Source of the DNA: Anolis sagrei
Taxonomy: Eukaryota; Chordata; Lepidosauria; Squamata; Anolidae
Reading direction: 5' to 3'
DNA: 64,000 nt
NCBI RefSeq assembly: GCF_037176765.1
Contig: NC_090034.1
Location: 90,614,000 to 90,677,999, forward strand
Both the position numbers and the translations under genes were made by a program. The notes beneath the pieces were generated by a model. That model ran no database searches. It had not been told where the DNA came from and was given only the letters and a program-made list of their open reading frames with translations. This document shows positions 37,301-42,916 of this stretch, in pieces; position 1 is the stretch's first letter; every line of letters starts with the position of its first letter.

Positions 37301-40300
37301 GCATGGCATGGGTTGGACTAGATCAGTGGTTCCCAACCTGTGGTCCGTGGACAACCAGTGGTCCGCAAGAACAAAAATATGGTCTGTGGCCTCATCATTA
37401 CTGCACTGTTGCCTCAAAACCACACGGTAATGAGAGCAACGGGTCTCGTGAAACCCTCTTATAGTGCCGAGGCAACGGGGATGTCAGGAAGGGATAGTCT
37501 GACAGCCCACAAACGATTACTACTACCACATCAGCTCGAGGTTATTAAATATGGTTTTCTGTGGGCGAGCAGGTGGTGACTACTGCATATGTTCTTTATC
37601 AGAAACTAGAGCTGATGTATTACTGTATATCCAATGCAATTTTCTGAATTAGCACCCCAAATAACCAAATTGAATCTAAAATTGACCTAAAACTGATTTG
37701 TAACCCTTTTGGTACTAATGTTGGAGAGTGGTTCCTGGTCCAAAAAAGGTTGGGAACCACTGGACTACATGGCCCATGTGGTCTCTTCCAACTCCATGAT
37801 TCTATGTGGATAAAAAATAATACCAAACAAGTAAAATACTTTGGGATGTTTCCTCTTGGCTGGTGGTCTCACAATAGGACTATGGCAGAAGCTGTTCTGT
37901 GGGCTCCTCTGCTACGGGAGAAGAAGCTGTTGATTCACAGCAAAGGGGGGATGGGCTGCTGCAGGTGCTGTGCACATAAGACCCAGTCTCTCCTTTCTAC
38001 CCTGATGCTCACTTTCCTCTCATCTTTCCACTCTCTGTCCCATGTGCACATGATTGCTACTGCTGCAAAGTGCAGGACTCTCTGTTGCCTGTTTTATTTA
38101 TTTACTTCACATATTTGTATCCTACCCTTCTCACCCTAAAAGGGCACTCAGGGCAGCTTTACAACAATACATACATACATACATACATACATACATACAT
38201 ACATACATAATTAAAACCATACAATTAAACATTAATTAAAATCACGTAGTCCAAGACCTGTTCAGTTGTCAATTCCATTAGTCCGTTATCCTTATTGCAC
38301 TATATGTTTCATCCCATGGCCATGTCTTGAGCTTCTTCCTGAAAGACAGGAGGGAGGGAGCTGACGTGATGTCACTAGGGAGGGAGTTCCATTGATGAAG
38401 GGCCACCACTGAAAGATCCTGTCTCTTGTCCCCACCAATTGTGCTTGTGAAGGTGGTGAGATTAAGAGCAGAGCCTCCCTAGAGCAGGGCCTCACTCTCT
38501 GCCATGGAGTGTGGTGGAGGTTCCTTCTTTGGAAGCTTTTAAACAGAGGCTGGATGGCCATCTGTCAGGGGTGCTTTGAATGCAATATTCCTGCTTCTTG
38601 GCAGGGGGTTGGACTGGATAGCCCATGAGGTCTCTTCCAACTCTATGATTCTATGATTATCTTAACTTCCGAGGTGGGTCATAAAGAGAGATAGGTTTGG
38701 AGAGGTAAGCAGGGCTGGAACTGTTTAGAGCTTTATAGGCTAAAGCCAGCACTTTGGATTGTGCTTGGTAGCAGGCTGGCAACCAGTGAAGCTGGCCTAA
38801 CAGAGGGGTTGTGTGCTCCCTGTTCACTGCTCCAGTGAGCAATGTGACTGCCGCCCGTTGGACCACTGGAAGATTCCAAACAGTCTTCAAAGGTAACACA
38901 TAGAGTGCATTGCAGTAGTCTATTCATGATGTAACAAGAGGGTGGACCACCATTTAAAATGAATTGCTGTTCTGTAAGCCTTTCAGGAAATTCAATTCAT
39001 CTTTTTTGCCAGGAAGCAAAGGAAGGGGAAAACACCAGCCTTAGGGACCATACACATCCCCAGAATTTTGTCAAGCCTGCCCTGTAGTGATTTCTCAGTG
39101 AACAACAAAGCCTGTGCTTCTGAATTTATATTTATATCATGGCAGTATGGGAAGATACTTTTTTGGGCTCTAGTGCATTATTTCATTTTTATTAGGAACA
39201 TGCAGGTCTGGAAGTAGAGAGTTTAATCCTTCTTAGATGGGTAGAGTGAACATTATTGCAGTATGGATGCCAAAGCTGGACGTTAGCCCACATTTATTGG
39301 ACCTGGGGAAAGTCCTGCTCCCCTGATTTAAGAATTCAGTCACTTCTGGCCATTTTATTGGGTGAGCAAGATTTATAGATCTGCAGTGCTCAAAATGGAA
39401 ACACTCACCCAGACATCATCATATGAGCAGATCCTTACTTGAGTCAGTTTTATTTTTATTTTCTATCTTGGGGATACACAAGACGTCTAAAATAAGCAAC
39501 ATCAAAAGAATTAAAGAGGAAACCTCATCAAAAGAGAAGCCAAAAGTAGACAGGAGTGACAGCTAGAACAGCATACAAAATTAACCAGATTTAAAAACAC
39601 CTGTCAGTATGGATGTGTCTGGCTGAAGGTGGGAAAAGAACATTGAAAAGAGTACCAGACAAATCCCTGGAGCAGAGTGGTTCATACATTAGTTGCACTA
39701 ACTAAACTGCATATCCTAAACAGATCTGCTGGGCCCTTGTCCCTATATAGCAGTGGTCCTCAACCTGTGGTTCTTAGCTGTTTGGGCCTACAACTCCCAG
39801 AAATCCCAGCCAGCTTACCAGCTATTAGTATTTCTGGGAGTTGAAGGCACTTGCAAGATAATTTGTTGTTCATGCTTCTTAGAATCTATTCTCTTCGTAT
39901 GCAAGGAGGTATATGTATATCCGTACCTGCTTTGTTCATAAGGTGGAGAACTTTGGGTTCTCCAGGCATTTTGGACAGTGATTTCTGTTATCCAGCTTGG
40001 CTAGTATTAAGAGGATATGGGAATTTTGGTCCAAACATCTGAAGGGAATATGGTTCCCTATCCCTAAGAATGAAAAAATAGGCCTTCTATCCTAAAGCCT
40101 GCTCCTGATGTCTCTCCTCCAGCTGTGCGCAGTGGCTACCGCATTCAAGCCAACCAACAGGATGACTCCATGCGGGTGCTCTACTACATGGAGAAGGAGC
40201 TGGCCAACTTTGACCCCACTCGCCCAGGCCAGCCTAATGGGAGGCTTGAGAAAGGTACTTGGGCTGGATCGCACTACTTTTACATGCATAAACAAGCTTG

Positions 40301-42916
40301 TGCCCTCCTCTCCTTCCCCAAGAGTGGCTTATGGTGGCAGTAGTTTGTGAGGAGAGCATGCCTAGTCAGTAGCCTATCCTGCTTGCTTTAAAAGAGTTAT
40401 AGGAACAGGTATTGTTGATCTTCAATTGTTTTTGTTTTCCAGCCTCTGTGATGAGCGAGTTGAGCTCTCTTCATGAAGATGATCGGCGCTATGAACTGCG
40501 ACAGGGCTTGGGGCGGCTACGAGGGCAGGCCATGTCCCCCATCAGTGATGTGGAAGAGGAGAGCCTGCGTAGCGGTGACAACCGCCGCCTGCTACCACTT
40601 GCACGACGTGACTCCCCACCACAGAGCTATGGCCGACGTCCCCGTTCTCGCTCAATGGATGCTCTAGATGATTTGGATCAGGATCCCTATCCTGCCCGAC
40701 CCAGAAGCCGAGGCCGCCGGGGCTCTGACGAGGATTGGCATCACCGGAACTATTCACCAGACTCCCACAATGATTATCCACACTATGGTGGGCGCCGGAG
40801 CCGAAGTAGGGACGACCTGCGAGATCTGGAGCGCCCCCACTATGATGACCATTTCCTGGAGGAAGCCCTGCGTAGAAAGCAGCGGGCAGGCAGCCGTGAG
40901 GATCTGGATCATTCAAGTGCCTCAAGTGGGAGAAATGGGAACAGGAGAAAACGAGATGATGATAACAATGGATTCCCTCCTCCACCACCTCCTCCATACA
41001 CAGAGACCGAGTCTGTGTCCTCCCGTGGCAAGAATGACCGCAAACTTCGGAAGGTGAGAACAGAGAATGGGCAGGAGGGCATTAAGCCCTTATAGCCATG
41101 GGCATGATTGAACTTCCTTGTAGATATGGATGAAATCTGACCTTCTAAGGATTGCTTGATATAAATCTGTCCTTAGTAGAAATGACGGGTGGGAAGTGTT
41201 GTAGTTCAGCCCATGATTGTGCCTGGTACTGATGTTAATGTGGACATAGGTCATAGGGATTCTGGGCCTGCGAGCCATCATGAAATTTTAAGTCCTGAAA
41301 ATGAGCGGTCTGTGCTTACAACAGTCAGTGAAGGTCACATTCGAAATGATGGAGAGGAGCTGTTCTCTAGGAAAAAGAGTTTAGAGGCTGAAATCCCAGG
41401 TGCAGAAAATAATGAGTTGCTAGATAATGAGTTGGTTGATAGGAGACTTAATTTTCGCAAACTTCGGGCTGCTCAGCAGCAACTCATGGGAGAAGGCATG
41501 ATTTCATGTCTTTATTAGAGAGGCCAGGAGCATTTCCTAGCCAGTCTGGTCAATGTCGGTAATTGAGACAACAGCTCTTGTCAAGTCCTAGTCAAGCTTT
41601 CTAATGGAATTCTAGTTCCATGTCTTTGTTCCTGTTTCATGCTTCCAAGTTTGCAAGATTGTTCCTGGATTTTTGTATTGCATTCTATACTGCCCTTGCC
41701 TTCCTAGTTTTCTTGTATTCCTGTATTGGATGTCCTGTAGCTTTGGGATTTTGGATTACTTTTGTACCTTGAACCTTATGGACTATTTTATAGTATAGAC
41801 TCTGGAGTTTTTACTGTTTTTTGCTGAACTCCTTTTTAAAATATCCAATAAACTGTTTTTCTATTTTAACTTGGACTACAGTGTGATAGTGAAGAGCAGA
41901 GGTGTTTTCTGGAATGCAACAGGAAGAAGTCATAGAATCATAGAGTTGGAAGAGACCTTGTGTTCCATCTAGTCCAACCCCATTCTGCCAAGAAGCAGTA
42001 AAATTGCATTCAAAGCACCCCTAGCAGATGGCCATCCAGCCTCTGTTTAAAAGCCTCCAAAGAAGGAGCCTCCACCACAGAGTTTCACTGCTGAACAACT
42101 CTCACAGTCAGGAAGCTCTTTCTAATGTTCAAGTGGAATCTCCTTTCCTGTCATTTGAACAGGAAGTAGAGGAGGAATGAGGATTTCAAGTAGGGCTGTG
42201 ATTGTTGATGATTGTAGAACCTTTTTTATGTCTTGTAGCATGATCCACACGACCGGCGACTGTTGATTGTTGAATGTTTTATACTGTTTTATATTGTTCT
42301 ATTGTTATTTAAATTGCATATTTATGTTTTTGGTCGTGGGCACCATGGGTTGCTGTTTTGTTAGCCACCCTGAGTCCCTCTGTGGAGGTCAGATAGGACA
42401 GCATACAAATGTTTGAACGAATAAATAAATAAATAAATAGGTGGTCAAAAAGAGGAGGTAATTAATTAGAGAGTTTCCCCTAATCTAAGTCTAACATTTT
42501 AAAACAGTATTAAAAGAGAAAAATAACATGATCAGGCGGATTGATATTTTCCTTTATGAAGATAAGGATTACCAGGCTCCTCTAAAATTCTCCACAGTCC
42601 CCTTTCAGAGAGGCTAAAACTCAATAGATTTCTGGGGATGACCCTAGGATACTAGAGTGCCTTCCAACACTGTATGCTCTTAAGAGCCAGGAAGTTTCCT
42701 AAAAATGTTTGATGATAATGTTTGGTCTTAGGGACAGGTGGGTAGATGGTGGTGTGTGTTCCTTCTGATTGTGTCTCTGTTTTCATACCTTGTGTGTTAG
42801 CAACATAGGGTCATGAATATATAAATGGGATATCTGTCTGAAATGGTGCTAGTAACTTTGACTTTCTGTTTCCCTTACAGAATCATGCTGTGAGCAGAGA
42901 AAGTTTAGTGGTTTGA
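3223..42916 (+). CDS. LSR: LSR, lipolysis-stimulated lipoprotein receptor (angulin-1), ten coding exons
   Basis: LSR is a single-pass type I membrane protein. In mammals it marks tricellular tight junctions, recruits tricellulin, and acts as a fatty-acid-activated lipoprotein receptor in liver. Coding exons: 3223-3277, 12775-13116, 22627-22746, 30353-30409, 34100-34246, 35060-35230, 36858-36908, 40123-40254, 40443-41053, 42881-42916. They sum to 1722 nt, 573 residues plus stop, close to mammalian LSR. Domains: signal peptide about 1-19; Ig V domain about 20-172 with Cys45, Trp59 and DSGVYYC 145-151; transmembrane about 193-212; Cys cluster 213-237; cytoplasmic tail 238-573. I chose LSR over ILDR1 and ILDR2 because of [36 protein letters not shown]-type tail, [11 protein letters not shown] and SRESLVV, which follow LSR. 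All splice sites are GT-AG and no break is seen. Confidence 0.95.
3413..3592. mobile_element. palindromic hAT-like MITE, family 1
   Basis: Two arms of about 80 bp pair around the centre CCGCTTAAGCGG (3493-3504). The arms read GGCCCTCCAGGTGTTTTGG, then the reverse complement. A second copy of the same family is at 61573-61752. No coding capacity. Confidence 0.75.
3842..4378 (+). repeat. minisatellite of CR1 3'-end units
   Basis: About five partial or full units of a roughly 100-bp block (GAGGCTGGATGGACATCT, TGCTTTGACTGTGTCTTCC, GGGGGTTGGACTAAATRCCC) run head to tail, starting near 3846, 3946, 4105, 4165 and 4275. The unit is the 3' end of a CR1 LINE, so a local tandem amplification of one insertion is likelier than repeated insertions. 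Confidence 0.7.
4421..5339 (-). mobile_element. SPIN-like hAT element, non-autonomous, left end missing
   Basis: The right boundary reads GGAAGGTTGAGAAACACTG, the reverse complement of the SPIN-like terminus. The interior has the block TATAAATCCCAGCAACTACAA and tandemly repeated subunits (CACAGTGCTCT..., GTTTGGTCCAGATCCATC). The other end merges with the CR1 minisatellite. Confidence 0.65.
5893..6138 (-). mobile_element. Bov-B (RTE) LINE, 3' fragment
   Basis: Reverse complement of the Bov-B 3' end: it encodes the ORF2 C-terminus (YFGHIMRR-like to [19 protein letters not shown]) and ends in GAGTCGGAAGTGA-type sequence. Compare the plus-strand copy at 47109-47481. Confidence 0.8.
6140..6376. 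mobile_element. Penelope-like 3' tails, head-to-head pair
   Basis: A minus-strand tail (about 6140-6272) meets a plus-strand tail (about 6273-6376) at TAGTGAAGTCACTAC. Both carry the GGCCATATAGC / TGCATCTAT blocks. The result is a 0.24-kb palindrome. Two near-complete hammerhead-like cores are present. Confidence 0.75.
6844..7079. mobile_element. hAT-type MITE
   Basis: Terminal inverted repeats CAGGCCCGTAGCC and GGCTACGGGCCTG bound 236 bp, with G and C homopolymers inside. Flanks GTTCTTTG (6836-6843) and GTTCTCTG (7080-7087) agree in 7 of 8 bases, the 8-bp target duplication typical of hAT. Confidence 0.8.
7083..7605 (+). repeat. segmental duplicate, copy 1, with Sauria-type SINE
   Basis: This block and 9666-10190 share leader (CTCTGTATGTCTCC... 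TATCCGTAACC), the same SINE at the same position, and trailer (GAATGCTGGA, TCATAGCAAA, TTTGTGCCTAAAG). The shared insertion site shows the SINE was there before the duplication. Confidence 0.75.
7186..7510 (+). mobile_element. Sauria-type tRNA SINE
   Basis: tRNA-like head GGTGGCGCAGTGGGTTAAAC (A box) and GGTTGCTGGTTCAAATT (B box), a lizard-specific body (CATGCAGTCATGCTGGCCAC), and a tail AGAGTTGGACACAACTGG resembling the Bov-B LINE end, its presumed mobilising partner. Confidence 0.8.
8679..8869 (+). mobile_element. SPIN-like hAT MITE, internally deleted
   Basis: CAGTGTTTCTCAACTTTTCT to CCAGGTTGAGAAATGCTG. Flanking GATTAAAT (8671-8678) and GATTAGAT (8870-8877) agree in 7 of 8 bases. Confidence 0.75.
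9666..10190 (+). repeat. segmental duplicate, copy 2, with Sauria-type SINE
   Basis: Second copy of 7083-7605, 2.58 kb away in direct orientation; the SINE spans about 9775-10095. Short direct repeats (TTTGGTGG.AAGGTT.AAAAATACA) flank it at about 9610-9650 and 10200-10236. Confidence 0.75.
11546..12611. mobile_element. TIR DNA element with LINE inside
   Basis: Ends TATACTCAAGTATAAGCC and GGCTTATACTCGAGTATAT are inverted repeats; further GCTTATACTCGA blocks lie inside near 11607 and 12516. An L2-type LINE and a TTA microsatellite (about 11703-11745) sit between. Superfamily not determined. Confidence 0.6.
11765..12430 (+). mobile_element. L2-type LINE 3' end
   Basis: Encodes the reverse-transcriptase C-terminal block [33 protein letters not shown], then a tail CCGCCCTGAGTCCCCTTCGG and AAATAAATAAATAA. 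5'-truncated, nested in the TIR element. Confidence 0.8.
12775..13116 (+). CDS. LSR: LSR coding exon 2, Ig V-type domain
   Basis: Acceptor ATCTTTAG, donor G|GTAAGT, 342 nt, phase 1 to phase 1, residues 19-132. It holds most of the V-type fold: VLQCNY (Cys45, strand B), VLWKYRSYC (Trp59, strand C), [20 protein letters not shown] and [16 protein letters not shown]. The motif [21 protein letters not shown] is typical of the LSR/ILDR (angulin) family. Confidence 0.95.
14715..14818 (+). mobile_element. LINE 3' end (family tail A)
   Basis: Tail with TTGTACTGTGGGTTGTATGC, GGTTTTGATACGGCC and GGGCTAATCAATAAA. Related copies at 16320-16432 and 54155-54240 show it is a repeat 3' end. Confidence 0.55.
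14835..15567 (+). mobile_element. SPIN-like hAT element, complete ends
   Basis: Begins CAGTGATTCTCAACATTCC, ends CCAGGTTAAGAAACACTG. Perfect 8-bp duplication TTCTAGGA at 14827-14834 and 15568-15575. Interior has repeated subunits and no transposase, so it is non-autonomous. Confidence 0.85.
15600..16432 (+). mobile_element. LINE fragments with Bov-B tail
   Basis: Frame 15602-15925 carries a zinc-knuckle-like [20 protein letters not shown] / EHFLIDCP block seen at the C-terminus of several LINE polyproteins. A Bov-B tail follows (15926-16026: GACCTTGAAGGAGCTGGGGG ... AGAGTCGGAAATAACTGA), then two further LINE tails (AAATAAATA near 16277 and tail A at 16320-16432). A composite of truncated insertions. 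Confidence 0.6.
18066..18690 (-). mobile_element. LINE ORF2 C-terminal fragment with C2H2 finger
   Basis: Minus strand: a block of the LVRMP..H.PKQLLYS / GL.A..K kind (about 18640-18390, frame interrupted) followed by [19 protein letters not shown], a C2H2 finger common at LINE C-termini. A CT microsatellite (18263-18294) has expanded inside. Family not resolved. Confidence 0.6.
19493..20290 (+). mobile_element. mariner element remnant
   Basis: [15 protein letters not shown] (third catalytic Asp region of DD34D mariners), [16 protein letters not shown] and [12 protein letters not shown] are the transposase C-terminus (about 19710-19915). The start AAGGGTGTGTTTAAAAGTAA resembles a mariner end. 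Only the end of the transposase remains, and a SINE splits the 3' part. Confidence 0.75.
19917..20245 (+). mobile_element. Sauria-type SINE inserted in mariner
   Basis: Same family as 7186-7510. TTGAATGG lies at 19909-19916 and again at 20246-20253, the target duplication. Confidence 0.82.
20425..20505 (+). mobile_element. LINE/SINE 3' tail
   Basis: AAACTGCTTTGAGTCCCCCT, CGGGGTGAGAAAAG and AAATAAATAAATA form the L2/CR1-like tail shared with other elements here. Confidence 0.6.
21486..22158 (-). mobile_element. Penelope-like element, 3' part, upstream of LSR exon 3
   Basis: Contains the tail and the NFNRKEE / NKIWL coding block on the minus strand. A short insertion (about 21950-22010: ATT repeats plus TTTATTTGTACCCC) is flanked by ATGATAT on both sides, a small LINE-tail or SINE insertion. 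Confidence 0.75.
22627..22746 (+). CDS. LSR: LSR coding exon 3, end of Ig domain
   Basis: Acceptor GAAAAG, donor G|GTAAGT, 120 nt, phase 1 to phase 1, residues 133-172. [19 protein letters not shown] carries the second disulfide Cys151 in the canonical DSGVYYC motif; [10 protein letters not shown] closes strand G. Skipping it would keep frame but destroy the Ig fold. Confidence 0.95.
23205..23605 (+). mobile_element. Penelope-like element, 3' part, downstream of LSR exon 3
   Basis: Opposite orientation to 21486-22158. Carries AATGAAAAAAATCTAACTAC, the CACAACCTCTGAGAATACC tail block and ACATGGCCATACAGCCCGC. Confidence 0.72.
25123..25180. repeat. perfect 25-bp hairpin
   Basis: 25123-25147 and 25156-25180 are exact reverse complements (TGTATGTCACCTCCAATAC side) around the 8-nt loop AAAAGTAA. 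No matching transposon end was recognised. Confidence 0.8.
25337..25740. mobile_element. ATA microsatellite, LINE C-terminus, and LINE tail
   Basis: ATA repeats (25337-25378) precede a LINE coding remnant [10 protein letters not shown]...[16 protein letters not shown] (plus strand, to about 25580), then a minus-strand LINE/SINE tail ACTTTATTTATATACCACTC at 25597-25740. A related remnant is at 32430-32710. Confidence 0.6.
26040..26305 (-). mobile_element. tRNA-headed SINE, second lizard family
   Basis: Minus strand: head CAATGGGTTGAACCCTTGTG and tail ACTTGAGAAACTGCAA complement. Further copies lie at 34317-34548 and 53406-53760. Confidence 0.75.
26688..27247 (+). repeat. palindrome, left arm (560 bp)
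   Basis: Pairs with 27314-27873 as reverse complement; x + y = 54561 for every position checked, with one C/T difference found (CGCGCGCGCG versus CGTGCGCGCG, near 27796). CpG-rich with an inverted CCAAT box (ATTGG at 27032). Matching open frames in the arms are a mirror effect, not evidence for genes. Confidence 0.93.
27248..27313. promoter_or_regulatory. palindrome spacer with ZNF143-like site
   Basis: The 66-bp spacer has CCCCGCCC (GC box) and CATGCTGGGAGGTGTAGTT at 27274-27292, one base from the complement of the ACTACAACTCCCAGCATGC promoter element bound by ZNF143/Staf in vertebrates. Binding is inferred. Confidence 0.5.
27314..27873 (-). repeat. palindrome, right arm (560 bp)
   Basis: Reverse complement of 26688-27247. 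The near identity implies a recent origin or ongoing gene conversion between the arms. Confidence 0.93.
27871..28043. mobile_element. short TIR element at the right end of the palindrome unit
   Basis: CCTGTTTGATCAAGAAAAAA and its reverse complement end a 173-bp AT-rich segment (arms about 32 bp, inner TTTACGAAATTTCGTAAA). It may be a MITE on its own or the right terminus of the larger unit. Confidence 0.65.
28825..28935 (+). mobile_element. MITE fragment, family 2
   Basis: CCCTTCCACACAGC, AAAATCCCACATTATCTGC and TATGGCAGTGTGGACTCA are the units found in the cluster at 58347-59425. Confidence 0.65.
28974..29490 (-). mobile_element. tRNA-headed SINE with LINE-type tail, near full length
   Basis: Minus strand: GGGCTGTGGCGCAGCTGG (A box), GAGTTCAAAGCC (B box), a long unrelated body, tail CCACCCTGAGCCCCTGCGAG and TTTA repeats. 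About 515 bp. The tail matches the L2/CR1-like ends in this window, its likely mobilising partner. Confidence 0.75.
30353..30409 (+). CDS. LSR: LSR coding exon 4, juxtamembrane cassette
   Basis: 57 nt, phase 1 to phase 1, residues 173-191: [19 protein letters not shown]. Acceptor TTCTGTAG, donor G|GTACTG (a weaker donor). The matching mammalian exon is alternatively spliced: present in the alpha form, absent in alpha prime. The weak donor and preserved phase make the same choice possible here. Confidence 0.92.
31026..31420 (-). mobile_element. SINE/LINE element with L2/CR1-like tail
   Basis: Starts TTTATTTATTTACAATATTT and CCGCCCTTCTCATCCCAAAG, the complement of the tail. Related in layout to 28974-29490 with a different body. 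Confidence 0.55.
32430..32710 (+). mobile_element. LINE C-terminal remnant
   Basis: Frame encodes [20 protein letters not shown], then [19 protein letters not shown], a block conserved at the C-terminus of several vertebrate LINE polyproteins, followed by a short 3' end (GTTTCAAATAACAACAAC). Close kin of 25379-25580. Confidence 0.65.
32772..33490 (-). mobile_element. L2-type LINE 3' part
   Basis: Complement of the tail (CATTTATTTATTTACCATAT, CCGCCTTTCTCAGCCC) and of the ACTCAGAAGGCCCTCTCCCT / CCCCACCAACC block, as in 38089-38935. Confidence 0.65.
33899..33946 (+). other. candidate extra LSR cassette exon in intron 4
   Basis: A T-rich tract and TTATTCAG acceptor precede 48 nt open in the LSR frame, followed by CAG|GTAATT. 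It is phase 1 at both ends, so inclusion would add [16 protein letters not shown] between exon 4 and the transmembrane exon. I do not know an equivalent in mammalian LSR. This is a splice-signal and frame prediction only; a chance pseudo-exon is possible. Confidence 0.35.
34100..34246 (+). CDS. LSR: LSR coding exon 5, transmembrane and cysteine cluster
   Basis: 147 nt, phase 1 to phase 1, residues 192-240. [21 protein letters not shown] is the membrane helix, followed by [19 protein letters not shown] and a CCC motif, a likely palmitoylated membrane-proximal cluster shared by LSR and the ILDRs. In mammals, skipping exons 4 and 5 gives the beta form without a membrane span; the phases here allow that. 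Confidence 0.95.
34247..35059 (+). other. LSR: LSR intron 5 with SINE
   Basis: A second-family tRNA SINE lies on the minus strand at 34317-34548 (GGACAACTTGAAAAACTGCA ... GTTTAAACCATTGTGCCAC). A short MITE piece follows near 34570-34640. Nothing recognised in 34640-35059. Confidence 0.75.
35060..35230 (+). CDS. LSR: LSR coding exon 6, proximal cytoplasmic tail
   Basis: 171 nt, phase 1 to phase 1, residues 241-297. Begins [19 protein letters not shown], very close to mammalian LSR, then a Pro/Met/Tyr-rich stretch ([15 protein letters not shown]) ending DYDRASS. The acceptor is CCCTCCAG and the donor CAG|GTATGT. Confidence 0.94.
35231..36857 (+). other. LSR: LSR intron 6
   Basis: Mostly unassigned. 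A minus-strand LINE/SINE tail lies at 36188-36290 (TATTTATTTATTTATGTATT, CTAGGGGAACTCAGAGC). Confidence 0.75.
36858..36908 (+). CDS. LSR: LSR coding exon 7
   Basis: 51 nt, phase 1 to phase 1, residues 298-314: [26 protein letters not shown] matches the conserved YVPLLRDTDSS block of mammalian LSR. Acceptor CCTTGCAG, donor G|GTAAGA. Confidence 0.93.
37285..37805 (+). mobile_element. CR1 LINE 3' end split by a hAT element
   Basis: GCATGGCATGGGTTGGACTA resumes as ACATGGCCCATGTGGTCTCT, TCCAACTCCATGATTCTATG, the typical CR1 terminus. The interruption is the hAT element 37324-37762. Confidence 0.75.
37324..37762. mobile_element. hAT-type non-autonomous element in CR1
   Basis: CAGTGGTTCCCAACCTGTGG to AAAAGGTTGGGAACCACTG, 439 bp. 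Flanks GACTAGAT (37316-37323) and GACTACAT (37763-37770) agree in 7 of 8 bases. Confidence 0.82.
38089..38935 (-). mobile_element. L2-type LINE 3' part with nested CR1
   Basis: Minus-strand frames encode [36 protein letters not shown]. An ACAT microsatellite (38165-38209) interrupts it, and a plus-strand CR1 end (38485-38657, GAGGCTGGATGGCCATCTGT ... ATGATTCTATGATT) is inserted. Confidence 0.78.
39752..39845 (+). mobile_element. MITE fragment, family 3
   Basis: CAGTGGTCCTCAACCTGTGG, ACAACTCCCAGAAATCCC, TTTCTGGGAGTTGAAGGC. The right end is missing; compare the whole copy at 53605-53741. Confidence 0.65.
40123..40254 (+). CDS. LSR: LSR coding exon 8
   Basis: 132 nt, phase 1 to phase 1, residues 315-358. 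It encodes [19 protein letters not shown] and [17 protein letters not shown], the most conserved cytoplasmic block of the angulin family (GYRIQA...DSM.VLYY.EKELA.FDP). Confidence 0.95.
40255..40442 (+). other. LSR: LSR intron 8
   Basis: Short 188-bp intron with a good donor (G|GTACTT) and a T-rich acceptor tract (TTTTTGTTTTCCAG). No repeat seen. Confidence 0.85.
40443..41053 (+). CDS. LSR: LSR coding exon 9, long disordered tail
   Basis: 611 nt, starting phase 1 and ending phase 0, residues 359-562. It contains [72 protein letters not shown] and [18 protein letters not shown], ending RKLRK. The RSRS.D and SREDL sites are likely 14-3-3/kinase targets by analogy. Unspliced read-through would add [13 protein letters not shown] before a stop at 41093. 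Confidence 0.95.
41090..41885 (+). other. unidentified retroelement-like segment with open frame and AATAAA
   Basis: A 109-codon frame (41189-41518) reads [15 protein letters not shown] and [18 protein letters not shown], an acidic/basic stretch without a recognised fold. A T-rich 3' region with AATAAA at 41847 follows. The layout resembles the 3' end of a retroelement, possibly an LTR-type fossil, but family and ends are unproven. It is not joinable to LSR exon 9 in frame. Confidence 0.35.
41933..42170 (-). mobile_element. CR1 LINE 3' end
   Basis: CATAGAATCATAGAGTTGGA, TAGTCCAACCCCATTCTGCC, GATGGCCATCCAGCCTCTGT: the complement of the CR1 terminus and of its last ORF2 codons. Confidence 0.8.
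42190..42437 (+). mobile_element. L2-type LINE tail
   Basis: AGCCACCCTGAGTCCCTCTG and ACAAATGTTTGAACGAATAA, then AAATAAATAAATAAATA. Confidence 0.65.
42881..42916 (+). CDS. LSR: LSR coding exon 10, conserved C-terminus
   Basis: 36 nt encoding [11 protein letters not shown] and TGA. Acceptor CCCTTACAG. The mammalian protein ends LALSRESLVV and ILDR2 ends MSLVV, so this terminal motif, possibly a PDZ ligand (SLVV), anchors the gene's end. Confidence 0.95.
   Translation, partial: NHAVSRESLVV

Larger units (their letters stand above)
36909..40122 (+). other. LSR: LSR intron 7
   Basis: Contains a hAT element inside CR1, and an L2-type LINE with a CR1 inside it. Nothing recognised at 36909-37280, 37810-38085, 38940-39745 and 39850-40115. 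The gap before the next exon was checked and holds no further exon in frame. Confidence 0.75.
41054..42880 (+). other. LSR: LSR intron 9
   Basis: Phase 0 intron, GTGAGA donor. Holds an open frame with poly(A) signal (41090-41880), a CR1 end and an L2-type tail. Nothing recognised in 42440-42880. Confidence 0.8.
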
